A DNA stretch of 64,000 bases. Source: Flagellimonas meishanensis (GTDB taxonomy: Bacteria; Bacteroidota; Bacteroidia; Flavobacteriales; Flavobacteriaceae). Position numbers and translations under genes: made by a program. The stretch is taken from contig NZ_JAINVW010000001.1 in NCBI RefSeq assembly GCF_019880545.1, forward strand, positions 682,001 to 746,000. The letters run 5' to 3'. This document shows, one piece after another, positions 35,192 to 43,541 of the stretch. The notes under the pieces were generated by a model. The model was not told the origin of the DNA, searched no databases, and saw nothing but the letters and a program-made list of their open reading frames with translations. Positions within the stretch are counted from its first letter, which is position 1. Every line of letters starts with the position of its first letter.

Positions 35192-35384
35192 GATAGTTTT
35201 TATAATGATTGGTATAATTAATTGGATTCTTACGTGTTCCCTAACCAAGCGTGGTGCAATCCTCTCTTTTTTAAAGCACCCTGCATTTGGATACTTCTAT
35301 TGTAATCAAAAAGTGTTGAAATCACCGTTGAAAGATGAGCCTGTTGGGTCATCCAAAAGAAATCAAGCCGCGTGGTTGGAAATT

Positions 35385-36077
35385 TCAGTGAAAAAGAAGT
35401 ATTGGAGAGCCCTTGTTATGATTGGGACCAACATTTATGCGTTCCAAGATGGGAACAGGGGCATGGAAAGCTTGTCTTGTACGTTTAACAAAGCTTTTCA
35501 GTAGCTTGATGAGGTTTCCAGCTATGCTGTTCACGTGGTGCGATAGCAGAACAATATCGGCTTCCCTGTCCAAATCCTGCAATATGGGAAGCCTAAAAAT
35601 GGCATTCCCCAAGCCTATGAACATTTTCTCCGTTGCGGCACGAAGCCCATAACGCTGCCAAGGGAGCTTGGAAAAGGAAAAGGCATCAAAATGGGAACGG
35701 TTCATACCCATCAGATAAAATCCACCATCCAAAGCGGGCCCCAGAACCGTTTTCCCCTGCTGCAACTCATAAAAGGCCTTTTTTATGTGCCAAGTTTTTA
35801 ACTGGGGACTATCGTTGCCAATGGTGATTATATTCTGGTAGCCTTTGGCATAAACGGATTGGACGGCATTGGCAAAACGCTGTCCAAACGTCCAGCCTTG
35901 TTGCTCATTCTCCGTAAAATGAAAATATGGGAGTCCGGTAGCCTTGACCACCTTTAATGTTTGGAGGGTCATGGCATCGAATAGGGCGGCCTTTGCGAGC
36001 ATGTTTTTGGCAATGGCATCCCTGGATGCGGAATTCGCAAAAATGAGAACAGCGGTATCTTGGATAGATTCTTTCAA
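35385..36077 (-). CDS. DUF2064/TIGR04282 family arsenosugar-associated glycosyltransferase-like protein
   Basis: 230 residues. GYQNIITIGNDSPQL is the family's core strand with the NDxPxL motif; VLGPALDGGFYLMGM is the second, both typical of the TIGR04282/DUF2064 GT-A-like proteins linked to arsenosugar loci. The NKGSPILLFH tail is also familiar in flavobacterial members. It may attach the sugar that completes the arsenosugar. First gene of the minus-strand cluster, separated from the CMD gene by 193 bases in which I saw no gene, only a weak GGTGC/GCACC hairpin. Confidence 0.85.
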   Translation of the reverse strand: MKESIQDTAVLIFANSASRDAIAKNMLAKAALFDAMTLQTLKVVKATGLPYFHFTENEQQGWTFGQRFANAVQSVYAKGYQNIITIGNDSPQLKTWHIKKAFYELQQGKTVLGPALDGGFYLMGMNRSHFDAFSFSKLPWQRYGLRAATEKMFIGLGNAIFRLPILQDLDREADIVLLSHHVNSIAGNLIKLLKSFVKRTRQAFHAPVPILERINVGPNHNKGSPILLFH

Positions 36078-36378
36078 CTATTCGATGTAGAATTAGTCTA
36101 AACTTACAATATTATGCGCATAGTTTAGGTCGAAAACATGGGTGTGGAATTACATTTTTTCCTGCTCTGCAAAAAATTTAACAAACAGACTGCCGGGTCG
36201 GTTCTGATAATGAGCCAATTATAGTAATAGGGATAAAGCACAGAAACATTTCGATGAAAGTCGCAAAAGGCCATGGGCAGAACAAAATACAAACTCATCG
36301 GTCGGTAAAATAGCATTAAAATAAACTTGAAAAATAACAGTTTTCGGGACTAAGGCGGTAAATTTATGGGGTCTATAC
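36078..36378. other. 300-bp intergenic region between divergent genes
   Basis: Separates the arsenosugar cluster (minus) from the patatin gene (plus), so it should hold both promoters. TAAATTTA at about 36358 is a near-match to the -7 consensus for patatin. No hairpin or arsenic-regulator palindrome was seen and no gene is supported. Confidence 0.4.
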
Positions 36379-37170
36379 ATGACCATTGACACGCACATGA
36401 AAATTTCGCATGCAAAATCCATTGGTTTGGTGCTTTCCGGAGGAGGAATCCGGGGGATGGCACATATCGGTTTGATAAAAGCCATGCAGGAACACGGTGT
36501 GGAAGCCCAAATGGTGGCGGGAACCAGTGTCGGAGCACTGGTTGGAGCTCTTTATGCCAATGGGAACAAGGTAGAGGAGATGCTTCAGTTCTTTAAGGAC
36601 ACACCACTCTTTCAATACAGCTTTTTTGCCATAGGCAAGCCCGGGTTTATTGATACGGAACGTTATTTTGGGATTTTTAAAAGACATTTTCCAAAGGACA
36701 CTTTTGAGGGTCTAAGGAAACCACTATTTGTTGTGGCCACGGATTTGCTAAAGGGCGAGGAGCGTGTTTTTACTTCTGGAGAGCTGATCAAACCCTTACT
36801 GGCCTCGGCAGCATTGACTCCTGTGTTCAGCCCAGTGGAAATTGAAGGGTCCCTTTTTGCGGACGGAGGCATCATGAACAACTTTCCCAAAGAATATCTG
36901 GATGGTCAAACGGACTATATAATCGGGAGCAATGTTTCCATTGCCGGGGAGGTTCAAAAAAAAGACCTAAAAAACTCATTGCAACTGGCCGGTAGGGTCA
37001 CCAGTTTGATGATTTATGCCTCCAATCACGGCAAATTGAGGGAATGCGACCTGTACATGGAGCCCAAAGAATTGGAAAAAATAGGTGTTCTGGACAAAAA
37101 AGGGATTGAAAATGCGTTCACCATAGGATATGAACACGGGAGCAGAATCCTGGAAATTGCCTTATCCTAA
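36379..37170 (+). CDS. Patatin-like phospholipase
   Basis: 263 residues. The oxyanion hole LSGGGIRGMAHIG, nucleophile elbow GTSVG and catalytic Asp in FADGGIMNN complete the patatin Ser-Asp dyad. Size fits small single-domain bacterial patatins (RssA-like). An internal ATG at 36397 is an alternative start. Cytoplasmic, since no signal peptide is present; lipid acyl hydrolysis is the expected activity. It stands alone, converging with the reductase gene. Confidence 0.92.
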   Translation: MTIDTHMKISHAKSIGLVLSGGGIRGMAHIGLIKAMQEHGVEAQMVAGTSVGALVGALYANGNKVEEMLQFFKDTPLFQYSFFAIGKPGFIDTERYFGIFKRHFPKDTFEGLRKPLFVVATDLLKGEERVFTSGELIKPLLASAALTPVFSPVEIEGSLFADGGIMNNFPKEYLDGQTDYIIGSNVSIAGEVQKKDLKNSLQLAGRVTSLMIYASNHGKLRECDLYMEPKELEKIGVLDKKGIENAFTIGYEHGSRILEIALS

Positions 37171-37195
37171 GCGGAGAAACCAGCCAGTTTGTACA

Positions 37196-38245
37196 CTACA
37201 CATCATCATAATCCAACTTTAAAGTGGGTGTCAATGGATGTGCCTGGCAGGTAAGGATCAACCCCTCGGCCACTTCGCCATCGGTCAAAATCTGATTTTT
37301 TACCATTTCGGCCTTACCTTCCTTGATACGGGCAATACAACTGCTGCATACACCGCCTTGACAGGAATAGGGTGCGTCAATGCCTTCCTTTAGGACGGCA
37401 TCAAGCACAAGTTGTTTTTTGTCCATGGTAAGGGAAAAAGTCTCATCATCCACAACGACCTCCACTTGGGTTTTTCCCTCCAGTTCCTCAGCCAGCACAT
37501 CTTCACTGTCGGAACTGGTGAAAAGCTCAAATAGGATTTTTTCCTTGGAAACACCATGCTCCATAAGAATTTCGCTGACGGTATTGATCATGGGTTCTGG
37601 GCCACATAGATAATGCGCATCAAATACGATATTCTTGAATTGGTTTTTGATCACAAAATTGACAGTGGAGCGTTCAATGTGGCCAAATAAGGCACCTTCC
37701 TCTCGAGTCCTACTGTAAACATGCTGAATAAAAAACCTATCGGTATATTGTTTTTTCATTCGCCGGATACTGTCAAGATACATGGTTTCGGAGGGACTCT
37801 GATTTCCAAAAACCAGAACAAAAACATTTTCTGGATGACCTTCCAATACGGTTTGTGCAATGCTCATTATGGGAGTAATACCGCTTCCTGCTGCAAAGGC
37901 GATAATGTTCTTTGGATTTCCAGCTGGCTCAAAAATGAAACGACCCTCCGGGGGCATTACCTCTAAAGTATCACCTTCTTTTAGGATTTCATTGGCGTAA
38001 ACAGAAAACATACCATTTGGCATTTTTTTTACGCCGACTGTCAATATTCCCGAGGATGGAGCGCAGGAAATGGAATAGGCACGCCGTATTTCCTGTCCAT
38101 TCATTTGATGTTTTATGGTGATGTATTGCCCAGCTTTAAAGGAAAACGTATTTCTCAAGGATTCGGGAACGGTAAATGTAATGGCAACCGAGTTGGGGGT
38201 CAATTTCTTTACAGCAGAAACTTGCAGCGCATGGAAATCACTCAT
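37196..38245 (-). CDS. Ferredoxin-NADP reductase with C-terminal 2Fe-2S domain (PaaE-like)
   Basis: 349 residues from the ATG at 38245, supported by a -7 element 14 bases upstream; the open frame continues to 38323 but runs through that element. FAD-binding RRAYSIS and NAD-binding GSGITPIMSI lie in the first two domains, and CGPEPMI in the third strand set. The C-terminal plant-type ferredoxin has YSCQGGVCSSCIARI...C cysteines. The domain order matches phenylacetyl-CoA epoxidase reductase (PaaE) and HCP reductases. No paa genes are nearby, so the electron acceptor is unknown. Confidence 0.9.
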   Translation of the reverse strand: MSDFHALQVSAVKKLTPNSVAITFTVPESLRNTFSFKAGQYITIKHQMNGQEIRRAYSISCAPSSGILTVGVKKMPNGMFSVYANEILKEGDTLEVMPPEGRFIFEPAGNPKNIIAFAAGSGITPIMSIAQTVLEGHPENVFVLVFGNQSPSETMYLDSIRRMKKQYTDRFFIQHVYSRTREEGALFGHIERSTVNFVIKNQFKNIVFDAHYLCGPEPMINTVSEILMEHGVSKEKILFELFTSSDSEDVLAEELEGKTQVEVVVDDETFSLTMDKKQLVLDAVLKEGIDAPYSCQGGVCSSCIARIKEGKAEMVKNQILTDGEVAEGLILTCQAHPLTPTLKLDYDDV

Positions 38246-38259
38246 AAAATTTTTTGCTG

Positions 38260-38267
38260 CAAAACTA
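38260..38267 (-). promoter_or_regulatory. Bacteroidota -7 element for the reductase gene
   Basis: Minus strand reads TAGTTTTG, a perfect TAnnTTTG, 14 bases before the ATG at 38245. It excludes the upstream start at 38323. Confidence 0.5.
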
Positions 38268-38363
38268 AGGATTCCATGCTTTTCTAAAGGATAGTTTCCC
38301 GAAAATGACACAGAATGTAACATTTTTATGGTTCTTTATACTAACCAAACGAAAACCGCCAAC

Positions 38364-39833
38364 ATGTTCAAACAATTCATCGAACTGCAATGGAAGTCCT
38401 TTTTCAGGTCTTCTTCCATGGGCAAGGGTCTGATCCTGAAACTGCTCATGGGTTTCTTTGCCATTTATATATTGGCGATCCTTGTGCTCACAGGGGGTGG
38501 CCTATATTTCTTGCTCAAGAAGATATTTCCGGAGGCAAGCCCCATGTGGACATTGAGCCAGTATATGGTCTACTGGGTATTGGCAGAACTGTTTTTCAGA
38601 TATTTCATGCAAAAGCTTCCCGTTATGGACATTAAGCCCTTACTGCTGTTGCCCATCAAAAAAAGTACAATAGCCCACTATATTTTGGCCCGCTCGGGCG
38701 TATCTGCCTACAACCTTATGGCACTTTTCTTTTTTATCCCCTTTGGAATGGTACTGCTATACCAGGGTTATGCCCCCATTAATGTAATGGTTTGGCTTGT
38801 TTCCATTCTTGGGGTTGTGCTCAGCATTAATTATATCAATTTTTTGGTGAACAAAAGTGAAAAGGCATTGATCTTGATCGGGGGTTCCATTATACTGCTT
38901 TTGGCCCTGGACTATTTTGAGATATGGTCCGTAACGGCCTTATTTGGGCCCATTTTTCATGGGCTGTATGCCTATCCATTCACAGTTTTCATTCCCCTAG
39001 CACTCGCGTTGTTGGCCTATGTTGTCAATTTCTCTTTTTTAAAGGATAGAATTTCGTTGGATCAATCTTTAAGGACAAAGAAGACCGAGGCCAAGGCCTC
39101 AGACTTGACCTGGACAAAAAGATTTGGCGACATGGCCCCATTTTTACAGCTGGACCTTAAATTGATTTGGCGTAACAAGCGCACCAAGACACAGGTCTTC
39201 ATTTCCTTGCTTTTTGTTTTTTACGGATTGATTTTTTACACGCAAGAAGTATATGCCCAGATGTATTCCATATATGCGTTCCTAGGAATTCTTATGACAG
39301 GGATATTTTTGACCAATTTTGGGCAGTTCATCCCTGCTTGGGACAGCGCCTATTATAATTTGATGATGGCCCAGAACATTCCGCTGCGGAAATATCTCGA
39401 ATCCAAGGTGCTGCTAATTTCCGTGAGTGTGGTTGTCATGTTCTTGCTGACCATTCCCTATGCCTATTTTGGATGGGATGTGTTGGCGATAAATTTTGCC
39501 ACCGCCCTCTACAACCTCGGGGTCAATATTCCGGTGATTCTGTTTTTTGGCTCGTTCAACAAAAAAAGAATTGATTTGGACAAGAGCCCCTTCGGGAACA
39601 TGCAAGGCACCAGTGCCACACAGTTTTTGATAATATTGCCCATTTTGGGTCTGCCCATTTTGTTATTTAGCGGGCTTTATTTTCTGTTTTCCTTGGAAGT
39701 GGCTGTAATTGCCCTTTCCCTTTTAGGGATAGCAGGACTGGCCCTTAGGACCAAACTGGCCCATTTGATTACACAACAATATCACACAAAAAAACACGGC
39801 ATGATTGCCGGGTTTAAAGAAAAAAACGGCTAA
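38364..39833 (+). CDS. DUF5687 family ABC permease-like membrane protein
   Basis: 489 residues from the ATG at 38364 (MFKQFIELQWKSFFRSS); the in-frame codon at 38328 adds an implausible leader. About twelve membrane segments, with a soluble central loop (SLRTKKTEAKASDLTWTKR) and KLIWRNKRTK, the layout of ABC-2-like export permeases. I recognise it as DUF5687. It is followed after 10 bases by an ABC ATPase, so the two likely form an exporter of unknown substrate. Confidence 0.85.
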   Translation: MFKQFIELQWKSFFRSSSMGKGLILKLLMGFFAIYILAILVLTGGGLYFLLKKIFPEASPMWTLSQYMVYWVLAELFFRYFMQKLPVMDIKPLLLLPIKKSTIAHYILARSGVSAYNLMALFFFIPFGMVLLYQGYAPINVMVWLVSILGVVLSINYINFLVNKSEKALILIGGSIILLLALDYFEIWSVTALFGPIFHGLYAYPFTVFIPLALALLAYVVNFSFLKDRISLDQSLRTKKTEAKASDLTWTKRFGDMAPFLQLDLKLIWRNKRTKTQVFISLLFVFYGLIFYTQEVYAQMYSIYAFLGILMTGIFLTNFGQFIPAWDSAYYNLMMAQNIPLRKYLESKVLLISVSVVVMFLLTIPYAYFGWDVLAINFATALYNLGVNIPVILFFGSFNKKRIDLDKSPFGNMQGTSATQFLIILPILGLPILLFSGLYFLFSLEVAVIALSLLGIAGLALRTKLAHLITQQYHTKKHGMIAGFKEKNG

Positions 39834-39842
39834 TACAATACT

Positions 39843-40538
39843 ATGATAACCGTAGAGAACCTGACAAAAACCTACGCCTCCCAGACGGTGTTGGACCTTG
39901 AGCATCTTGAAATTCCAAGAGGGCAAAGTTTTGGATTGGTGGGCAACAATGGAGCTGGAAAAACCACCTTTTTTAGCCTTATGTTGGATTTGATACGCCC
40001 CAGCTCAGGTAACATAATCAACAACGGTATCCAAGTGAACACAAGTGAAGCCTGGAAACCGTTCACTTCTGCCTTTATTGATGAGAGTTTCCTTATTGGG
40101 TATCTTACCCCCGAAGAATACTTCTATTTTGTGGGGGAGCTTCGCGGCAGGAACAAGGCCGACGTAGATGCACTGCTCGCCCGATTCCAGGATTTTTTCC
40201 ACGGGGAGATTCTGGGCCAGAAGAAATATTTACGTGACCTTTCCAAAGGAAACCAGAAAAAGGCAGGAATAGTGGCTTCCTTTATCGGCAAACCCGAGGT
40301 GGTCATCTTGGATGAACCCTTTGCCAACTTAGATCCCACCACCCAGATCAGGTTAAAATCCATTATAAAGGAATTGACCCAAAACAAGGAGGTTACTGTC
40401 TTGATATCCAGTCACGACCTGATGCATGTCACCGAGGTCTGCGAGCGCATTGTGGTGCTGAACAAAGGAAAAATTGTCAAGGACATGGCAACATCGGACC
40501 AAACCTTAAAAGAATTGGAAGCCTTTTTTGCCGGATAA
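39843..40538 (+). CDS. ABC transporter ATP-binding protein
   Basis: 231 residues with the full ABC set: Walker A GNNGAGKTTF (near residue 35), signature LSKGNQKK (variant of LSGGQ), Walker B VVILDEPFANLD and the switch His in ISSHDL. Pairs with the DUF5687 permease upstream. A terminator hairpin shared with the converging downstream gene follows. Confidence 0.93.
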   Translation: MITVENLTKTYASQTVLDLEHLEIPRGQSFGLVGNNGAGKTTFFSLMLDLIRPSSGNIINNGIQVNTSEAWKPFTSAFIDESFLIGYLTPEEYFYFVGELRGRNKADVDALLARFQDFFHGEILGQKKYLRDLSKGNQKKAGIVASFIGKPEVVILDEPFANLDPTTQIRLKSIIKELTQNKEVTVLISSHDLMHVTEVCERIVVLNKGKIVKDMATSDQTLKELEAFFAG

Positions 40539-40549
40539 AGTCTGGATAA

Positions 40550-40578
40550 AAAAGGGCACCCGGTTTTCAGGCGCCCTT
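40550..40578. terminator. Bidirectional hairpin terminator
   Basis: AAAGGGC..GCCCTTT stem (40550-40578) with A-run before and T-run after, between the convergent ABC ATPase and SnoaL-like genes. It works as a terminator in both directions. Confidence 0.7.
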
Positions 40579-40591
40579 TGCAGTTATGGTT

Positions 40592-40960
40592 TTAAAACAT
40601 GGTGGAAGGATCGTAGTGAAATGAAGCTTTTTTGATCTTTCCATTTTCAACTTGATACATGCAAAGCTCCTCCATGTTCACCCTTCGGCCATCCTTAAAA
40701 GTCACATCGCTCGTCATGGGCACCACAAAATGGTTGCCTGCGACCACGGGTTCACCAACCGTTCCACCATGTGCCTCTTGAATATTGCCCGCCCATTCTT
40801 GAAAGCCTTTCAAAATATTGTCCAATCCTTTGGTCACCTCATTGGGCACTCCGGGCATTTCCATGCTTACGGCGTCCTTGGCGTAAAGGCCATACGCCTG
40901 ATCATACTTGCCTTCCCTGCAAAGGCCCACTAGCTTGTCTGCAACTTCTTGTGTAGTCAT
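40592..40960 (-). CDS. SnoaL-like / NTF2-fold protein
   Basis: 122 residues of the cystatin-like NTF2 fold: VADKLVGLCREGKYDQAYGLYAKDAVSME, PNEVTKGLDNILKGFQEW, a central VVPMTSDVTFKDGRRVNMEEL and C-terminal YQVENGKIKKASFHYDP. Such small stand-alone SnoaL proteins have diverse or unknown roles. The first of four minus-strand genes (to 42307) spaced by 6-40 bases or overlapping, probably an operon read from 42307 down to 40592. Confidence 0.82.
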   Translation of the reverse strand: MTTQEVADKLVGLCREGKYDQAYGLYAKDAVSMEMPGVPNEVTKGLDNILKGFQEWAGNIQEAHGGTVGEPVVAGNHFVVPMTSDVTFKDGRRVNMEELCMYQVENGKIKKASFHYDPSTMF

Positions 40961-40998
40961 CTTGTTTCTGTTTTTATGATTAATAAATAAACTTCAAA

Positions 40999-41658
40999 TT
41001 AGGTCAGTGCCCCATCCAAATAAGAATTTAGGGGCTTAACGGCCTCAAAATGGTCGAGTATTTCCCCGACCAGTCGCTCCGAACCATAAAACGGCTCTAA
41101 AGGAAATTCGGCCATGGCATAGAACTGCTTGTTGAAAACCAAATCCGTTCTTTCGGTCGCCGGCATCAATTCCTTATCCAGGCGCTTGGCCTTTTCCCCT
41201 TTCAATCTCCCAAAGCTTGATGCAAATGACCTGGATTCCACAATGGACAAAAAAGTATCCGTATCCCCGGCGATGAACGTTCTAACCCTTTTCAATAAGG
41301 GAGGAGTCATCATAAAAAGACCTCCACCCACATGCACACTTTCAGCATCGATGCCCAAGTAGTACCCGGGCAGCTCCGATTTTTTCCCACCCGCTGAAAA
41401 ACCGGCTTTCATAATGGTATTGTAAGGGGATTTGTCCTTGGAAAACCGGATATCCCGATTGATGCGGAACAGTGCTTTTTTGGGATCGGCAAAAATTCGA
41501 TTGTCCCAACTCCGTAGTGTGGGAAGCAATTCTTCAAGCACATCCAAAAACGGACCCTTCACATCCGATTCGTATCTCTTCTTGTTGGCTTGAAACCAAG
41601 CCGTGTTATTGTTAAGTGTCAGTTCTTTAAAGAATGAACTGTAATGGGCATTGATCAT
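40999..41658 (-). CDS. DUF2461 domain-containing protein
   Basis: 219 residues. FFKELTLNNNTAWFQANKKRYE at the N-terminus, RINRDIRFSKDKSPYNTIMKAGFS and GYYLGIDAESVHVGGGLFMM are the DUF2461 (TIGR02453) hallmarks. Function unknown; no catalytic residue pattern is established. It lies 6 bases before the TfoX-like gene in the reverse direction. Confidence 0.9.
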   Translation of the reverse strand: MINAHYSSFFKELTLNNNTAWFQANKKRYESDVKGPFLDVLEELLPTLRSWDNRIFADPKKALFRINRDIRFSKDKSPYNTIMKAGFSAGGKKSELPGYYLGIDAESVHVGGGLFMMTPPLLKRVRTFIAGDTDTFLSIVESRSFASSFGRLKGEKAKRLDKELMPATERTDLVFNKQFYAMAEFPLEPFYGSERLVGEILDHFEAVKPLNSYLDGALT

Positions 41659-41664
41659 TTGTTT

Positions 41665-41991
41665 TTATTTTTTTGATAGTTCAATGGCTTCTTTGGCCCA
41701 TACCAATAAGGTTTCCGGGTCGTCCAAGATTTTATCGGGAACAGAATGATAGGGCATCTTACCATGTTTTTTCGACAAAAGAGCCTCATATTTTCCATAT
41801 GACGAATCATCGGTCTTAAAATGGACAATTCCTTTCGAATCTACAATTCCGAACATTTTTCCCTGGTGGAAAACACCATGGCCGCCAAACATCTTTTTGA
41901 TAGTCACACCCTCAATCCGCCCAAGCTTGGAAACCAGTAGATCGGCGGCCAGCTGACCTTCAGATGTGGCCCTGTCCCCTTTACTTCCCAT
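41665..41991 (-). CDS. TfoX/Sxy family protein (N-terminal domain)
   Basis: 108 residues: LGRIEGVTIKKMFGGHGVF, FGIVDSKGIVHFKTD and MPYHSVPDKILDDPETLL follow the TfoX N-terminal domain, without the TfoX C-terminal domain. Such short proteins are not necessarily competence regulators. The start overlaps the stop of the next minus-strand gene (41981-42307) by 11 bases. Confidence 0.85.
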   Translation of the reverse strand: MGSKGDRATSEGQLAADLLVSKLGRIEGVTIKKMFGGHGVFHQGKMFGIVDSKGIVHFKTDDSSYGKYEALLSKKHGKMPYHSVPDKILDDPETLLVWAKEAIELSKK

Positions 41992-42307
41992 GTGTGTCCA
42001 GTTTTATTTTCTCCAGTGCGGCCTGGGCCAGCAATTCCCATTTTTCATGATGTTCAAAATCCAGTTCATACCAACCTGTCAACGGTTTTTTGTTCTTGAA
42101 GGGATTGAACTCGGAAAGCGGAACATTCAAAACATTAAAAGAATGATCTGTACCCAACTTGAAGACCATTTTATGTTTGCGTGAGAAAAAGGCAAACACC
42201 TTTCCAGCATAATGTATGGCTGGGGAGCGCATCATGTTGCCCTCGGTGACCAAAGGGTGGTCGGCACACATTACCTTCCGGATTTCCAAGAATTTTTCAA
42301 ACGCCAT
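41981..42307 (-). CDS. Small TfoX/MmcQ-like protein, uncertain
   Basis: 108 residues. AIHYAGKVFAFFSRKHKMVFKLG and a C-terminal LTGWYELDFEHHEKWELLAQAALE resemble the TfoX/YjbR-type fold (GKxFAF..K.vFK and GW..W..L...A), so it may be a diverged paralogue of its overlapping neighbour. I cannot name the family with certainty. A TAGCTTTG (-7-like) element on the minus strand ends only four bases before the ATG, which would make the transcript nearly leaderless. Confidence 0.65.
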   Translation of the reverse strand: MAFEKFLEIRKVMCADHPLVTEGNMMRSPAIHYAGKVFAFFSRKHKMVFKLGTDHSFNVLNVPLSEFNPFKNKKPLTGWYELDFEHHEKWELLAQAALEKIKLDTHGK

Positions 42308-42418
42308 GCATCAAAGCTACAAAAGGGATTTCCGCATCAAGATGGCAGAACAAGCCAGTTTTAAGGGTTGATTCTGCCAACAATAACCAGTATCTTTAAA
42401 ACATCAAAGCAAAGGGTT

Positions 42419-43429
42419 ATGAAGCATGTTAGCATATTGGTGCCAAGGGGGAATTCCATATTGAGCAGTGTGGTGGGTCCCTATAAGATATTAATGGCCA
42501 CAAATCAGTTCTTGATTCAGTCGGGAATGCGAAACGACAATTATTTTGATGTCCACTTGGTGGGTTTGGACCATGATCAGTCGTTGTACGAAGGACTTTT
42601 CAGCATTCATTGCGACAGCACAGTCCAAGAGACGCACAAAACCGATCTGATAATGATTCCCGCCCTTAGACCGGACAAACTCATGGAGGATTTGGAACAG
42701 AATGAGGCATTTGTTCCATGGATCAGGGACCAACGGAGCAGAAACGGGGCCGAGGTCGCCAGCATGTGCATGGGCGCCTTCGTTTTGGCAAAAACAGGCC
42801 TGGTTGATGGCAAACAGTGCGCCACGCATTGGGCTGCTATGGACGTGTTCAAAAAAATGTTCCCAAAGGTGCATTTGGTCTCCAATAAGATTGTGACCGA
42901 AGAGGATGGGATATACACCAGTGGGGGTGCCTTTTCATTTTTGAATTTGATGGTCCATTTGGTGGAAAAATATTGTGGCAGGGCTGCTGCCATCCATATT
43001 TCCAAATACTTTGAGATAGAAATAGACAGAAAGGACCAAAACCAGTTTGCCATTTTTCAGGGGCAGAAGGACCATGAAGATGAAGCCATCAAAGAGGCAC
43101 AAAGCTATATCGAGAAAAACGTTCAGGACAAAATTTCTGTGGGTGAATTGGCCGAAAAATATGCCATCAGCAATCGAAACTTTGTCCGACGGTTTAAGAA
43201 AGCCACCCAGAACACACCCTTGGAATACATTCAACGGGTAAAGATAGAGGCCGCCAAACGCAGTTTGGAATCCACGGGCCAGAACATCAACGAAGTCATG
43301 TACCAAGTGGGATACATGGACCAGAAAGCCTTTCGTACCGTCTTCAAAAAATATGTTGGCCTTTCCCCAGTCGCCTATCGCAGCAAATACAATAGGCAAC
43401 ATGCCAACTTAGAGCGGGCCATGCTCTAA
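42419..43429 (+). CDS. GlxA family transcriptional regulator (DJ-1/PfpI + AraC HTH)
   Basis: 336 residues from the ATG at 42419 (upstream in-frame codon at 42368 adds a leader with no match). The N-terminal DJ-1/PfpI-like domain spans to about residue 190 and has VASMCMGAFVLAKTG, where the nucleophile Cys position is occupied by C in MCMG. The AraC-type C-terminal pair of HTHs includes YAISNRNFVRRFKKATQNTPLEYIQ and VGYMDQKAFRTVFKKYVGLSP. A sensor-type activator of unknown ligand. Confidence 0.9.
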   Translation: MKHVSILVPRGNSILSSVVGPYKILMATNQFLIQSGMRNDNYFDVHLVGLDHDQSLYEGLFSIHCDSTVQETHKTDLIMIPALRPDKLMEDLEQNEAFVPWIRDQRSRNGAEVASMCMGAFVLAKTGLVDGKQCATHWAAMDVFKKMFPKVHLVSNKIVTEEDGIYTSGGAFSFLNLMVHLVEKYCGRAAAIHISKYFEIEIDRKDQNQFAIFQGQKDHEDEAIKEAQSYIEKNVQDKISVGELAEKYAISNRNFVRRFKKATQNTPLEYIQRVKIEAAKRSLESTGQNINEVMYQVGYMDQKAFRTVFKKYVGLSPVAYRSKYNRQHANLERAML

Positions 43430-43541
43430 TGCACATGCACGAAAACGGCAAAATGGCGAAGGGATAAAAAAAACTTGTATTTTGTCGATAACCCCTATAA
43501 TAATCCACGTTTTTTTTAGTTAAGGATACACACGATCAACG

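Noticed and set aside
35190..35504. 104-codon plus-strand ORF between arsenosugar genes
   Set aside because: No recognisable domain; it overlaps the end of the DUF2064 gene antisense and the CMD start. Best treated as noncoding.
42312..42319. Promoter element TAGCTTTG before the TfoX/MmcQ-like gene as a separate feature
   Set aside because: It ends four bases from the ATG, which would give an almost leaderless message; mentioned with the gene but not called.
43480..43490. -7 promoter TATTTTG before porW, and the same heptamer before dprA
   Set aside because: One base short of TAnnTTTG; not counted as a match.
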